Below, piece after piece: positions 23,512 through 33,211 of a DNA stretch of 64,000 nucleotides; position 1 is the first letter of the stretch; each line of letters opens with the position of its first letter. Source of the DNA: Eleusine coracana subsp. coracana (taxonomy: Eukaryota; Streptophyta; Magnoliopsida; Poales; Poaceae). The stretch spans positions 24,331,622 to 24,395,621 of the forward strand of contig CM064417.1 of NCBI GenBank assembly GCA_032690845.1. Reading direction: 5' to 3'. The notes under the pieces are model-generated. The model did no database searches, had not been told where the DNA came from, and saw only the letters and a list, made by a program, of their open reading frames with translations. The translations under genes were made by a program, and so were the position numbers.

Positions 23512-24480
23512 AGCTGACTGTCTGACTGATCAACTACAAGTTGTCACTGTACGCACATAAGTAGAGATAGGATAAGCATAGATCCTATGTATATGATCTA
23601 CAAGCAAAACACCGCTAGGTAAGAATGTGTAATAGAAATCCTAGCACTGAATGAAGAACATGATCACTAGACAAAAAAGCAATGAGACAACAGCGATCAT
23701 CGACTATATGTGGCTGGTGCGAGTAATCTAGATTTGCAATTAAATGACGGGCAATAAATCTAATTGCAAACTAGATGAGAGACAAACCCTAGAATTGCAA
23801 TCAATAGATAAGCATGAGACTAATTGCAATCTAGGTTGAGCTAATTACCTAATTAATGCAACTAAAGACTAGGCATTTAATCCAATTGCATCAAAACAGG
23901 AAATTGCTCGTGATTCAAGGTATAATACGATGAATGAAGGATAAGCACAATACCCGGGGGACAGAGGAATCAAACCACGTAAGAAACTCGAAGCCGATCC
24001 CAGAATTGAGGTCTACACGCCGACAATGGAAGAAAAGGGGTAAACTTTGCCCTAGGCTTTGGTGGTGGAGCTTGGTGGAGAGGGTGCAGCATTGGAGATG
24101 CGCGCACGAGAAAGTGGAAGCAATGGCAGCTTCACACATCGGAAGGACAAACGGCGGCGGCTGCAGGTGTTGACGCATGGCAGCAGGTGGCGAGCGGCAA
24201 CGACTTTCGGTGGAGGTGGCGACCATGGTTCTATTGGCGAGCATGGCGTGGCTGCACGACAGTGACGATGCCGGCGTCTGCGTAGGGCATGGCAAGCTGC
24301 ATGGCGGTAGTAGACGGTGCAGACGCAAAGGGAGACGGTGGTACGGTGGCTTGACGACGGGGAGGTGAAGGCGTCGCATCAGTGTTGGCGAGGCGGGTGG
24401 CAACGGTGGTGTGTCCTGAGCAAGTTCTCAGCGTCGGCAGGAAGAGCGAAGGAATCATTTTTTATTTTGACATAGGTCCA
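23512..24480 (-). promoter_or_regulatory. Leader and intron-like region upstream of the copia B second ORF
   Basis: Reading on the minus strand, a GC-rich exon-like block (24450-24000, C/A-rich, 162-codon frame without known domain) is followed by an AT-rich stretch. That stretch has repeated TTGCAATTAGA- and TCTAGATTGCAATTAG-like phrases (23890-23690). The ATG at 23511 comes after it. This layout resembles a plant 5' untranslated exon plus leader intron. Splice sites cannot be fixed by eye. Confidence 0.35.
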
Positions 24481-24539
24481 AGCACAATCGACGACCGAGA
24501 TCACACAACGATGAGATCAACAGTCAGAATTGGAAGTGT

Positions 24540-24780
24540 ACTCGTGTTCCAACCATAGTGACCGGACAGTACGGTCTCTAGACCGGACTATCCAGTCTGC
24601 TTCAAAGAAGCTAGAGAAGCTGCATAGACTGGATTGTATGGTCTTTAGACCTCACTGTTTGGTCTCTACACCCAGACAACCCCAAAGCACTAGGAGAATA
24701 GACCATAATGTACGGTCCATAAAGCGGATTGTACGGTTCCTAGAGCGAACTGTATGGTCACTACCAGATTTTCACTGAAT
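24540..24780. repeat. Cluster of ACCGGAC-type palindromic motifs upstream of the second ORF
   Basis: Several imperfect copies of (G)ACCGGAC..GTCCGGTC-like and GACCGTACnGTC-like motifs occur (for example at 24551-24600 and 24640-24770). The same motif type recurs inside the LTRs at 19560-19930 and 20560-20910, where perfect forms such as ACCGGACGGTCCGGTC appear near 20875-20890. Confidence 0.55.
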
Positions 24781-25539
24781 CAAGGAAATTATCCAATTTT
24801 CCAAGTGCCCTCACTCAACACCCAAATAAATACCGCACTTGGAGCATGAAGGGAACTCTCAACCACTCCTTTACAAATAGTGGCCCTGCATGACCTAATA
24901 GTTTTCGCAAATGGAAAATAAGAACCAAGAAAATGAGAACGAAGGCAATTAAGAACCAAATGGGTATGTATGAGCCTTAGTCCATGAACCGTGCAAGTAG
25001 ATTTGACCTTGGATTCGATAAGATCATGCCCAATGGGCATGAAGCACAATCCTTTCCTATGGTCATACTTATGGAGACGTATTTTCATATTGATCATGAG
25101 GCACAAATTCCTCCAAGTGTGATAAGCCTCCTCTGTGTTTCCTATATGATGCATGCAACAAGCACATTACAAATGCTATGGAATTTAGACATTCCATGTG
25201 TATGCAAGCAATATTAAACAAGACACAAAGGAAACGTAACAATGTCAAGTTTGAACCCCTTTAAAGCTAATCACTATAAGGCATACCCTTGCCTTGAGAG
25301 AAGCCAAACCACCGTCTCAAGCACCCCCCCCCCCCCTTGCTTATAGCCATCTTGAGCGGGTTAGACATTGACTAATTTCTATGTGTTTTTCTTTTAGTTA
25401 TCTACACATGCATGGATGTAAAACATGCTAGTCACAAAGGAGTCCTAGTTACCTTGCGATGCATGAAATAAAGAACACACTAAAACTACCAAGAACAAAC
25501 ACGGTTACCTCTCTTATGAGTAGATATGACGTTGAAGTC
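24781..25539 (-). other. Copia B non-coding stretch between gag and the leader region
   Basis: No credible protein is visible. A run of about 14 C lies at 25325-25338. A 121-codon minus frame (25154-24789) has no recognisable domain and is probably chance. Confidence 0.35.
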
Positions 25540-26253
25540 CATGTCACCTGTGGTGGACTTCACTTGATCTTCAAGTAAGCTCCCAGTCCACCACCACCAC
25601 CATCATCTAGGTCTTGTTCTTGGGCACCCACTTGTACTTAGTTGACCTCTTAGCATCAACAATGCACTTAGGCACCCATATGCTCTTGACCTTTCACTTC
25701 TTGTTTGGTAGTCCCAAAGCCTTTGCTTTCACCTAGCCATCCTTGTCCCTAAAAAGCTTGAAATGGGTGTTCTCATGGAACAAGTTAGCGTTAGGTAAAA
25801 CAATGGAATCTCTCACCATGAGACATTCCTTGATGGTGTGACCAACCTTGCAACCCTTCTCATAATAGTAGTCGTTGGCAAGTAGGGGTTTGACCCATGT
25901 AGGAATGGATTCGCTCTTCCTGATGGTGTCGATGACGGCGGGGTATGAGCCAAGACCACGTGGAGAGTTCTTGTTCACAAGACTCCTCCCGAGAATCTCC
26001 TTATGGAGGGCTCTACCACATGCAAGCTTCTTAAAGTCATCCATCACCATCTTCCTCTCTTCCTTGAGCTGATGATATTCCTTCAAGATAGAAAGCTCAA
26101 AAGAAGAAACCTCGATCGAGGTAGTTAGTTTATCACACAAAGTAGAAGCATCACTCTTTGATGACCTTGAGGAGGGAGAGGCAAGGTTATCAACATTTAT
26201 GGCCTGAAAAGTAAGTTCAAGGGCCTTATACTTCTCACGTAGTTCTACATGAT
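25540..26253 (-). pseudogene. Copia B gag, C-terminal part
   Basis: Left of the solo LTR the minus strand continues the coiled-coil gag region (HVELREKYKALELTFQAIN), then a serine-rich linker. A second cysteine/histidine block (KGCKVGHTIKECLMVRD) follows, and a degenerate tail reaches a VPKNKT-like end. In Sirevirus-like copia this tail leads straight into the protease DSG motif. Here the sequence stops at about 25540 with none. The continuous frame ends at 25733 and the tail needs several stop read-throughs. Confidence 0.72.
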
Positions 26254-27432
26254 TGTTGACTCCAGCGGTCACTCATGGTAATAAACCGTAAGCATACGGC
26301 TATCGAAGTAGCTTTCACCTAGGAGTATTCCAAGGGTATCAAAATCCACGGAGAACGTGTGTGGACTATCAAAGAATCGGGCTCGTCTAGGGACAACAAG
26401 AATATGGTAGGCGAGGGTAGAGAGGACTCTAGGATGGATTGGACCAAGGACAAGGTAAGGTCGAACTCTAATGCTTACTTCGGGCGTCGGCTTCCCCCCG
26501 CTGCCAGGACATTCCGGCCTACAGCTCTACGACATACCCGAACATGGAGGGTTACTAGGGACGGACAGGGCTGTCACCACCTGCCGTCTACCTCTTCAAT
26601 CCGTGGAGCACGCGGCAATCAAAGGTAATATATAGCCTAGACACCACGCCTATGCTACAAATTACTACTCTAATCTTGATCAAAGACTAAAGCATTCAAT
26701 TACGAACGATGAACCCGTAAGCATGTAAAGAGCAAATCTTATTGAATCAAAGGAAGAATACCATAGAAGAATCCTGAAGACATACTTGAAATGGCAAGAC
26801 TTCGTCGAGGTACAAGATTAGGGAAGAGTGCCGATAGGCCGACACTTCCCCGAACTACCCCTCACTCTCTCCCTATTCTCTAAGCACTAAGGAGGTAGTG
26901 CTTCACCTTTTTGAGTGGAGCTCAAGTGTTTCTCTTCTTGTGTGTGTGAGTATGAAGCCACACCCTCCTATTTAAAACCTCTATAAGTCGGCAAAGGGGA
27001 GTAACCGCCAAGAAAGACCCTGCCCACCGCCTTCAGGGATCAACCAGGAGCCTCCACGTGCAAGCCCAGGAGAAAAGGGCGTAGGCCTGGGTCGGCCGAC
27101 CTATGGCTGGGTTCTCCTGGCTTGTGCTTCCTCAGGGTTGCTGCCAGGTGGGTCCTCATCCCAGATGTCGGGGTCGTTTTGTGTGTTTCTTCGGTGTAGT
27201 ACTGAAAATGGGCCCTTTAATCCATGTGCTCTCTCCTGATTGGTTGAAGGTGTGTTTTCTCCCTTAATTACTTGTGTTTTATTAATACTCCGTGGTAAAT
27301 CACCTGCATACACATAATCACCAAAACTTGTGGAATTTGTTAGTAATAAACTCCTACCACTAGTTGGTTATTTATTTTATAGTTTTATGCAAGCAAATGA
27401 TGGTCATATTTAGCACTTAAGGACCGTCAACA
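26254..27432 (-). mobile_element. Athila-type solo LTR in copia B gag, TSD ATGAT
   Basis: It starts TGTTGACTCC and ends GACCGTCAACA. It is flanked by ATGAT at 26249-26253 and 27433-27437. Similarity to the Athila LTRs is clear in the phrases GGAGTATTCCAAGG, CTAGGGACAACAAGAATATGGTAGG, CTTACTTCGGGC and the AACTTGTGGAATTTGTTAGTAATAAACTCCTACCAC-like end. Removing it and one ATGAT restores a continuous gag frame (KLKGDH to VELREKY). Confidence 0.93.
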
Positions 27433-28771
27433 ATGATCACCCTTCAGTTTGTCATAACTCTTGTTTAGGGCCTCATGAGAAGTGACAAGGTCCTTGAGCT
27501 CACTCTCAAGATCACCAACATAGTACTTAGCCAACTTACACTCTTTTCTTACCACTTTCAGCATCTTGGACTTCTTGATGGCGATATCGTGATCTTGCTC
27601 AAGCATGTTCCAAAGCTCGGTGTAGGAGAGCTCCTCATCATTGCAGTTGTTGCTGCTCTCATTCTCACTCTCCCCAGGTTGGCTCGAAGCCATGAGGCAT
27701 GTGGGAGGTGGGAGGAAGAGCTCGAGGTAGAGTGGTCCTTATCATGGCTAGACCAGCTACTACTTCATCTTCACTTGAGGAAGAGGATGCTTCACTTGAG
27801 TTGTCACTTGTCCACTCTCCAACAAGAGCCTTGAGTGTAAACTTCTTCTTGTGCTCTTTGCCTTTGCCCTTGTCCTTGTTGAAGTACCTCCTCTTCTTGT
27901 GTTTGGCTCTGGGATCTTCTTCTTTATCATCACTTGACTCTTGAGCTTTGAATGCATCTTTCTTGGGCTTGGGGTAATCTCGAACAAAGTGATTTTTGGA
28001 GCCACAGTTGAAATACTTTCCCTTGGACTTGGAGATGAACTTGTTCTTGAAAGTTCTTATCTTCCTCATGAGAAGTCCCAAGTCCTCTCTCAATTCATTT
28101 TCATCGACTACCACCTTCTTCTTGCTCTTGACATGTTCTTCCTTCTCAACATGAAGAGCTAGGTTGGATGGTTGTGGATCATCCAGTCCCAACTGATAAC
28201 TCTCGAAGGTAGTGATCTTCCCAACCACTTCTTGGATGGTCTTCGTCTTGAGATCACCTTGAAGGGTGAAGGTGATGATGGACTCATACTTGGGATCCTT
28301 GAATAGCCTCACAAGTCTTCTTATCATATCAATTGGCTTGAGGTTGAAGTCATCCCCAAGAGAGTTGATCTCCTCCACTAGTACATGAAAACGAGAATAC
28401 ACCACCTTAGCTCTCTCATGTGGCAATCTAGTGAAGTTATCATACTTGTTTTTCAGCACATAATACTTTTCCTCCTTCACATCATGAGTGCCCTAATGAA
28501 TGCTCTTGATTTCATTCCAAATACTATGTGCTATCGAACTAGCATCCACTCTAGCAAAGATATCATTAGTAATGCACGCAAACAGAGCATTCTTGGCCTT
28601 AGCATTGTGCTTAATGAAATCGGGATCAAGCGGATTCACATTCGCATCCATCTCATGGGTCACCTTCCATATCTCTGGATCAAGGGACTCAAGGTAGGCT
28701 TGCATGTAAGCCTTCCAATAGTTGTAGTCCTCACCATTGAATATGGGAACACTCCCCATCTCTCCCGGCAT
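27433..28771 (-). pseudogene. Copia B gag, N-terminal part with degenerate zinc knuckle
   Basis: The ATG at 28771 starts MPGEMGSVPIFNGEDYNYWK, a typical copia gag opening, followed by the UBN2-like capsid region (YDNFTRLPHERAKVVYSRFH, LPVRLF-like helices). One in-frame TAG (28493-28495) interrupts it. The knuckle reads YFNCGSKNHFVRDY, so two of the four metal ligands (first and last cysteine) are tyrosine. A Lys/Asp-rich spacer and a serine-rich stretch follow. A frameshift near 27700 precedes the coiled-coil segment ending at the solo LTR. Gag would form the particle and bind RNA; this copy cannot make it whole. Confidence 0.83.
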
Positions 28772-28808
28772 CCTTACTCAAGGCGGTGAAGCCTCTAGAT
28801 TGAGTACT

Positions 28809-28822
28809 TGGCTCTAATACTA
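28809..28822 (-). other. Primer-binding site of copia element B (tRNA-Met type, diverged)
   Basis: The minus strand reads TAGTATTAGAGCCA, two bases from the LTR start at 28825. It matches TGGTATCAGAGC-type sites with mismatches. Confidence 0.65.
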
Positions 28823-28824
28823 AT

Positions 28825-28936
28825 TGTAAGGATCGAAAGCATACCGAGAGGAGGGAGGGGGAATTGGTAACCCAACCACAATAAACAAATACTTCAATTT
28901 CTTCACTCCACCCTAGCAATCATTACAACCTAATGC
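28825..28936 (-). mobile_element. Truncated 5' LTR of copia element B
   Basis: TGTAAGGATCGAAAGC... matches the start of the family LTR (compare 18487) for about 110 bases. It then ends abruptly at about 28936, where unrelated Athila-type LTR sequence begins. Confidence 0.7.
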
Positions 28937-29288
28937 CAACACGTGGCGGTCGTGCACGAGGGGGGCCCCCACGTGCTCGACCGCCTTCTGTGCACTGACA
29001 TGTGGGCCATCTCATCCAAACACATTGTTAGGTCAGTTGTTGAGGCGGTTTGCTTCTGTAGGTGGGTCATTCAATCCGTGTGCTTTGCTGTGATTGGCTT
29101 GAAGTTCATTTCCACGGATCATTAGGCATTTCTTCACTCCTTTTGTGTATTTTCCCTGCATGTGAGCATTTCTCCTAGCACAAGTGGATATTGATTATTT
29201 CTAACTAAAATGCATGGTGGGAATGTTGAGTCCTCCTGTATTTTGAGTAATATTGATGGTCAGAAATGGTAGTTAACAACCGTCAACA
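28937..29288. mobile_element. 3' part of an Athila-type LTR
   Basis: The end ...GGTCAGAAATGG...CCGTCAACA resembles the ends of the other Athila LTRs (2304, 9114, 27432). The upstream part is GC-rich and cut at the junction with the copia LTR. It is an old fragment. Confidence 0.6.
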
Positions 29289-31620
29289 ACAGGCTCAAGC
29301 CTCCTTGAGAAGGCCTTTACATCATCGCGTGAGTTCTTTGTCCCGACTCCTACAAGCTCAAGACCTTGGAGGGCAAAGACATCGCTAATGCATGGAACAT
29401 ATCATAGCTATGTAAATTCTATCCCTAATTGCTCAGTTGATTTCCATGCATACCGATCGCTCTTCAGTGACCCTGGACCCCTCTCAAGGGGTCAAGCGTC
29501 ACTCGGGGGCTGGAAGGCACACGACACTTTGCACTTTTTTCAAAAAAGAAAATTCTAAAAATTGCGTTACTCAACCTCTGGCTTCTATTGCGGAAACAGA
29601 CGAAGTAAGCCACGAGAAAAAGGGACTCAAGGTTGAATAAGTTCGACCGCACATGTCAAGTGCGCTCTAGTGGCTACGACAATGGTGCTCATCGAGTGAG
29701 CCAAGTCTCGAGAGGCTCGGGGACTCACGCTTCATGAGTCAAAGCAAACAAACAGGCAGAAAGAGGTCGTGTGAACAATAAAACTCAAGAATAAGAACTA
29801 AGAATGCTTAAAAAGGCCTCAAAGGGCTGAACGAAATAGCACATGAGTTCGGACTTAATATTTACATACTTTTGGGCACGATGGGCCATTGTTTGACAAA
29901 GCAAAAATAAACACTAACTAATCCTCCTTGATCTTGGGGAGCGCCTCCTCCTCATACTTTTCAGCTAGGGTGTCCGCGTGAGGAAAATTCTCACCCAGGG
30001 ACGAAGCCGGTGCTCACCTCCTCGAAAAGCAAGCCTTGGTAGTGGGTCGCAAACACCGAGAAGTCGGTATACACATCTGAGCACTTGCCCCTCCGGATCC
30101 ATTCGCGACCCACGGTCATCAACAGGCCAATCTGCTCTGGCAAGGTGGCCGCCGAGCACAGAATGACCTCAAGCTCCTGAGCGCCCTCTCGACAACAACA
30201 CACACCGCCTCCTGCTCCCTGGCCTCTCTCTCAAGAGTCGCCTTGACCTCCACAGCTCCTTCCCCAACACTACAAAAATCGATGGAGTCAAAAAAGACCG
30301 GAAAATGAAAGCCTACACATAAAAGAGCCAAGGGCGGGAGACAGAGTGCGATCTTACCTTCTTCCCTTCCGCGCAGCCCCTGCAACTGCAAAAGACATGT
30401 AGGCTCCGAAAACCTTCTCGGAGGAAGCCTTGGCAGCATCCTCAGCTTGCTCACGCTCTGACCGATCGTGACGCAGCAAGGTGTCGAGCCTCTGGGCCTC
30501 CTCCGCGCTTGCCGTGACCTTCGCCACAACGTCGTCTCGCTCGTTCCACACAGAGGCGAGCGCATGCTCTACCTTCCCCGCGCGGAGTCCGTCTTGCTCA
30601 GAATCACGGTGAGCTCTACATTGAACTCGTCAGACAGCATATTGGCTGCGTCGATAAGGCGGTACCTGAGGTTCTCACACCTGTTCATCAGCCTCCTCCG
30701 CTTCAACGCTACAAGGTCTGAACGGGCTGGCATGGGCGGGGGGGGGGGGGCAGGGAGCGCCCGGTTCATCGCTAGATGAAGGTTTCCCCCTGATGGGACC
30801 CGTGTCAGCCGTCCCGATCACCACACCCGAAGCAGCGCCGCTTGCGGTAGCGTCCCGTGGCCTCGCCTTGGATGAAGGTGTCAGTGACTTATGCAGGGTG
30901 AGGACTGGAGCAAGGTGTCGCCGACCCGGGACGCGTCGCTTTGCCGGTGATGCATCGCCGGTCAACCCCGAGTCAGGACCCCATTTTGACAGGATGACAA
31001 CGGACGGATCAACCAGGACCTCCGTGTCAGCGTTTGGGGCCTCGACCATCCGATCAGCCGCCATCACGGTCGCCGGGTCGACGTGTTGGGACTGTTGCCA
31101 GATCATGACCTCCTTGGGCATCCGCACCTACGGATTCCCCTCCTCTCCTCCACCTCCAACCCCGGCCTCGGTGGAGGCCGCAGGGTCGACAAAGACGGTT
31201 GCCTACACGACGAGTGACGGCTCGATCGGAGCCTCAATCCCCGCTGACGGGTCCTCGCCCATGGTCGGAGTTGGATCAATGACCGGGGGCCCCACCACCG
31301 GTTGTGAAGCCGCGACGATAGTCGATGGCGGACCCACGTGCACCACCAGCGACATCCCCTGTCCGAGGGTTGCGGGGGCGAACGGCGCGACAAAACCGAG
31401 CCCGACGACGAGACCCGCATATTCGCGGCTGTCATCGTCAGTGTCATCGCCACCTCCACACTCTAATGCAAGTAACACGAGTCTCGACCCAAACTGGACA
31501 TAGGGACATTTTCCGAACCAGTATATCCTTTGTGTTCTCTTGCATTGTCATTACCAAGCTTAAGCGTACAATCCCCGTAAACAAATTTACTAGCCGGTGA
31601 TCAAACACCGACAGCCATAG
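29289..31620 (+). mobile_element. Tat-type gypsy fragment carrying an antisense gene region
   Basis: Minus-strand frames occur at about 31127-30675, 30769-30569, 30551-30354 and 30203-29965. They have Ala/Glu-rich coiled-coil sequence (DDVVAKVTASAEEAQRLDTL) and a proline-rich stretch (PAPPPPPMPAR). This resembles the C-terminal part of the antisense gene found beside the 3' LTR of Tat/RIRE2-type elements, and the layout matches 58326-61200. Sense pol sequence and LTRs are not recognisable, so the fragment is truncated on both sides. Right of about 31500 the similarity fades. Confidence 0.5.
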
Positions 31621-32236
31621 GTCATTGCCAAACTACAACTAAGAACTAAGAACATTTAAGGTTAGAATTAAGCTGAAGAGATGTAGGCAATTTTCACGGA
31701 AGTAAAACGAGCGAGATGAGAGATGAGAGCAACGATAATGAAGAATTTCTAATTCCAATGCTTTATTCCAGACGTAACAAAACAAGCTAACGTGTGAGTG
31801 GATAGCGGCCCGTTGATTTCATGATCAAAATAGCAAAAATCTCCTTAATTTATTGGTATGAGAGGAGATTCACTCCACTGCAATCAGCAAACTTTAGCAA
31901 CACCGAAGCCAACCCCAACTTGATCTGAATTGGAGTTGTTGATCGAACTCGATCTTGTTGGATTAATTAATCTCTTAATTAAACAGCGTTTGTGACAGCC
32001 GGAGCCGTACCTCGGAGAGTTTGTACACAGACATCACCTCATCAGTACAGGACACAAGAAACCAGGGAATCCTATCTACAACTAAGGACGCTGTGCTGTG
32101 TAGTCCATCCATAATCCTTGTCTGGATAGAGAGAAAGAGAACAAAAGGCAACGGTAAAAGGGAAAAAAAAAAGAACGAGAGAAATCCTAGGAAATCTGTA
32201 TTTATCTCTGCCGCGGTCCCAAAACTGTATGTGAGA
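31621..32236. other. Intergenic sequence downstream of the LBD gene (includes its 3' UTR)
   Basis: No element or second gene is evident. The segment next to the stop codon should contain the 3' untranslated region. The plus-strand open frame across 32021-32800 is antisense to the LBD gene and is a by-product of its GC-rich codons. Confidence 0.5.
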
Positions 32237-33058
32237 TCACGCCGGCAGCTCCAGCCGGAGTCCCATGAGGCTGGACGCGGCGCTCAAGCCTGTGAGATCG
32301 CAGGTCGGCTGCGTGACGAGGCCGAGGCCGAGCGTGAGATCCAGGCCGACCTCGTCTTCCTCCTCCTGTTGGACGTGGCTGTGGTGCTCCTCGGCCTCGG
32401 CTTGGCTCACGTGGGAACCCGCCTCCGACGACCCCTCCTGCTGCTGGTGGTGGCTGCCGGCGGACTCCTCATCGTGGTCGTCGTGATGGCTGGGCGCGAC
32501 GACCACCGGCTCCAGCTGCTGCTCCTGCTGCCGGGGCGACGAGATACTAAGAAGCTTCTTGTTTTTGTTGGGCTTGTTGGATGTGGTGGACGAGGAGGCG
32601 GCGCGCTTGAACTTGTTGGTGCGCGACACGCGGAGCTGGTCGCGGTCCTTGTTGGCAACGTGGCGGATATCGCAGGCGGCCTTGATGCCGAGAGGCGGCG
32701 TGGCGGCGGCCTCGGGGTCGGCCACCCGCACGACGGGTTCGCCCTTAAGCACGGCCTCCACGGCAGCCTGGCACGCCTGCCACTGCCCCGACCACAGTAG
32801 ACCCACGGAGCCGTACACCGGGTTCACGATGCGCCCACAAGCCTCGTACAGGAGCGAGCGGAACACGGCAGGGCGGAGGTCGGGGCCCGGGGCGGCGAGC
32901 AGGTTCAGGAGCCCCGCGCGCCCGTAGAACTTGGCCAGGAACACGGTGGCGTTGGCCTGCGCCTCGGGGGTCTTGATCCACTGTAGGCAGGGGCGGATGG
33001 TGCAGGCGTCGCTGCAACCCTTGCGCAGGACGCGGCACCCGTTGCAGCTCATCCGCAT
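32237..33058 (-). CDS. LBD: Class II LOB-domain (LBD) transcription factor, LBD41-like
   Basis: The intact 273-residue frame starts at MRMSCNGC. The cysteine block C5-x2-C8-x6-C15-x3-C19 binds zinc and DNA, and the opening RMSCNGCRVLRKGCS is the class II signature. A Gly-Ala-Ser-type block follows (FLAKFYGRAGLLNLL, about residues 40-55). The LOB domain ends near residue 105 (WQACQAAVEAVLKGEP). A Lys/Asn-rich stretch (NKPNKNKKLL) may act in nuclear import, and Gln/His/Glu-rich low-complexity sequence follows. At residues 239-247 LDLTLGLGL is an EAR-like repression motif typical of the LBD40/41/42 branch. The longer frame upstream (to 33232) contains the TATA box, so I chose the internal ATG with the conserved start. 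No intron is needed. Known class II members repress nitrogen- or hypoxia-related programmes. The role here is inferred from family only. Confidence 0.95.
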   Translation of the reverse strand: MRMSCNGCRVLRKGCSDACTIRPCLQWIKTPEAQANATVFLAKFYGRAGLLNLLAAPGPDLRPAVFRSLLYEACGRIVNPVYGSVGLLWSGQWQACQAAVEAVLKGEPVVRVADPEAAATPPLGIKAACDIRHVANKDRDQLRVSRTNKFKRAASSSTTSNKPNKNKKLLSISSPRQQEQQLEPVVVAPSHHDDHDEESAGSHHQQQEGSSEAGSHVSQAEAEEHHSHVQQEEEDEVGLDLTLGLGLVTQPTCDLTGLSAASSLMGLRLELPA

Positions 33059-33204
33059 CTTCTTCTTCTGAACTTTTTTTAAAAAAAATGTTCTTTTCTG
33101 AACTTGTGGGAGATGGATCGATCGATCAAGCAAGTGGAGAGTGGAGACGACTGGACTGGGTGGATTGCTGATGATGATGGGGAGATGAGGAAGGAGATGG
33201 GTGG

Positions 33205-33211
33205 TTTTATA
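33205..33211 (-). promoter_or_regulatory. TATA box of the LBD gene
   Basis: TATAAAA on the minus strand lies 147 bases upstream of the chosen ATG. This is a normal spacing for a plant promoter with a leader of about 115 bases. Confidence 0.65.

Larger units (their letters stand above)
21924..28824 (-). mobile_element. Interior of copia element B (gag present, pol absent)
   Basis: A polypurine tract (21924-21938) at the left and a tRNA-Met-type primer site (28809-28822) at the right define a minus-strand interior. From right to left it holds gag (28771-25540, split by an Athila solo LTR), a non-coding stretch, a leader-like region and a second protein-coding region (23511-about 22000). No DSG protease, integrase or YxDD motif was found between gag and the 3' LTR. 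It therefore looks like a non-autonomous derivative that would depend on a full relative for polymerase functions. Confidence 0.75.

Noticed and set aside
23915..24403. 162-codon minus frame, Pro/His/Leu-rich
   Set aside because: It is probably untranslated leader of the second ORF of copia B; no domain or conserved start.
30793..31503. 236-codon plus-strand frame
   Set aside because: It is antisense to better supported coiled-coil and proline-rich frames and consists of low-complexity Ser/Thr/Pro sequence.
32021..32800. 259-codon plus-strand frame
   Set aside because: It is the mirror of the LBD coding sequence and arises from its GC-rich codons.
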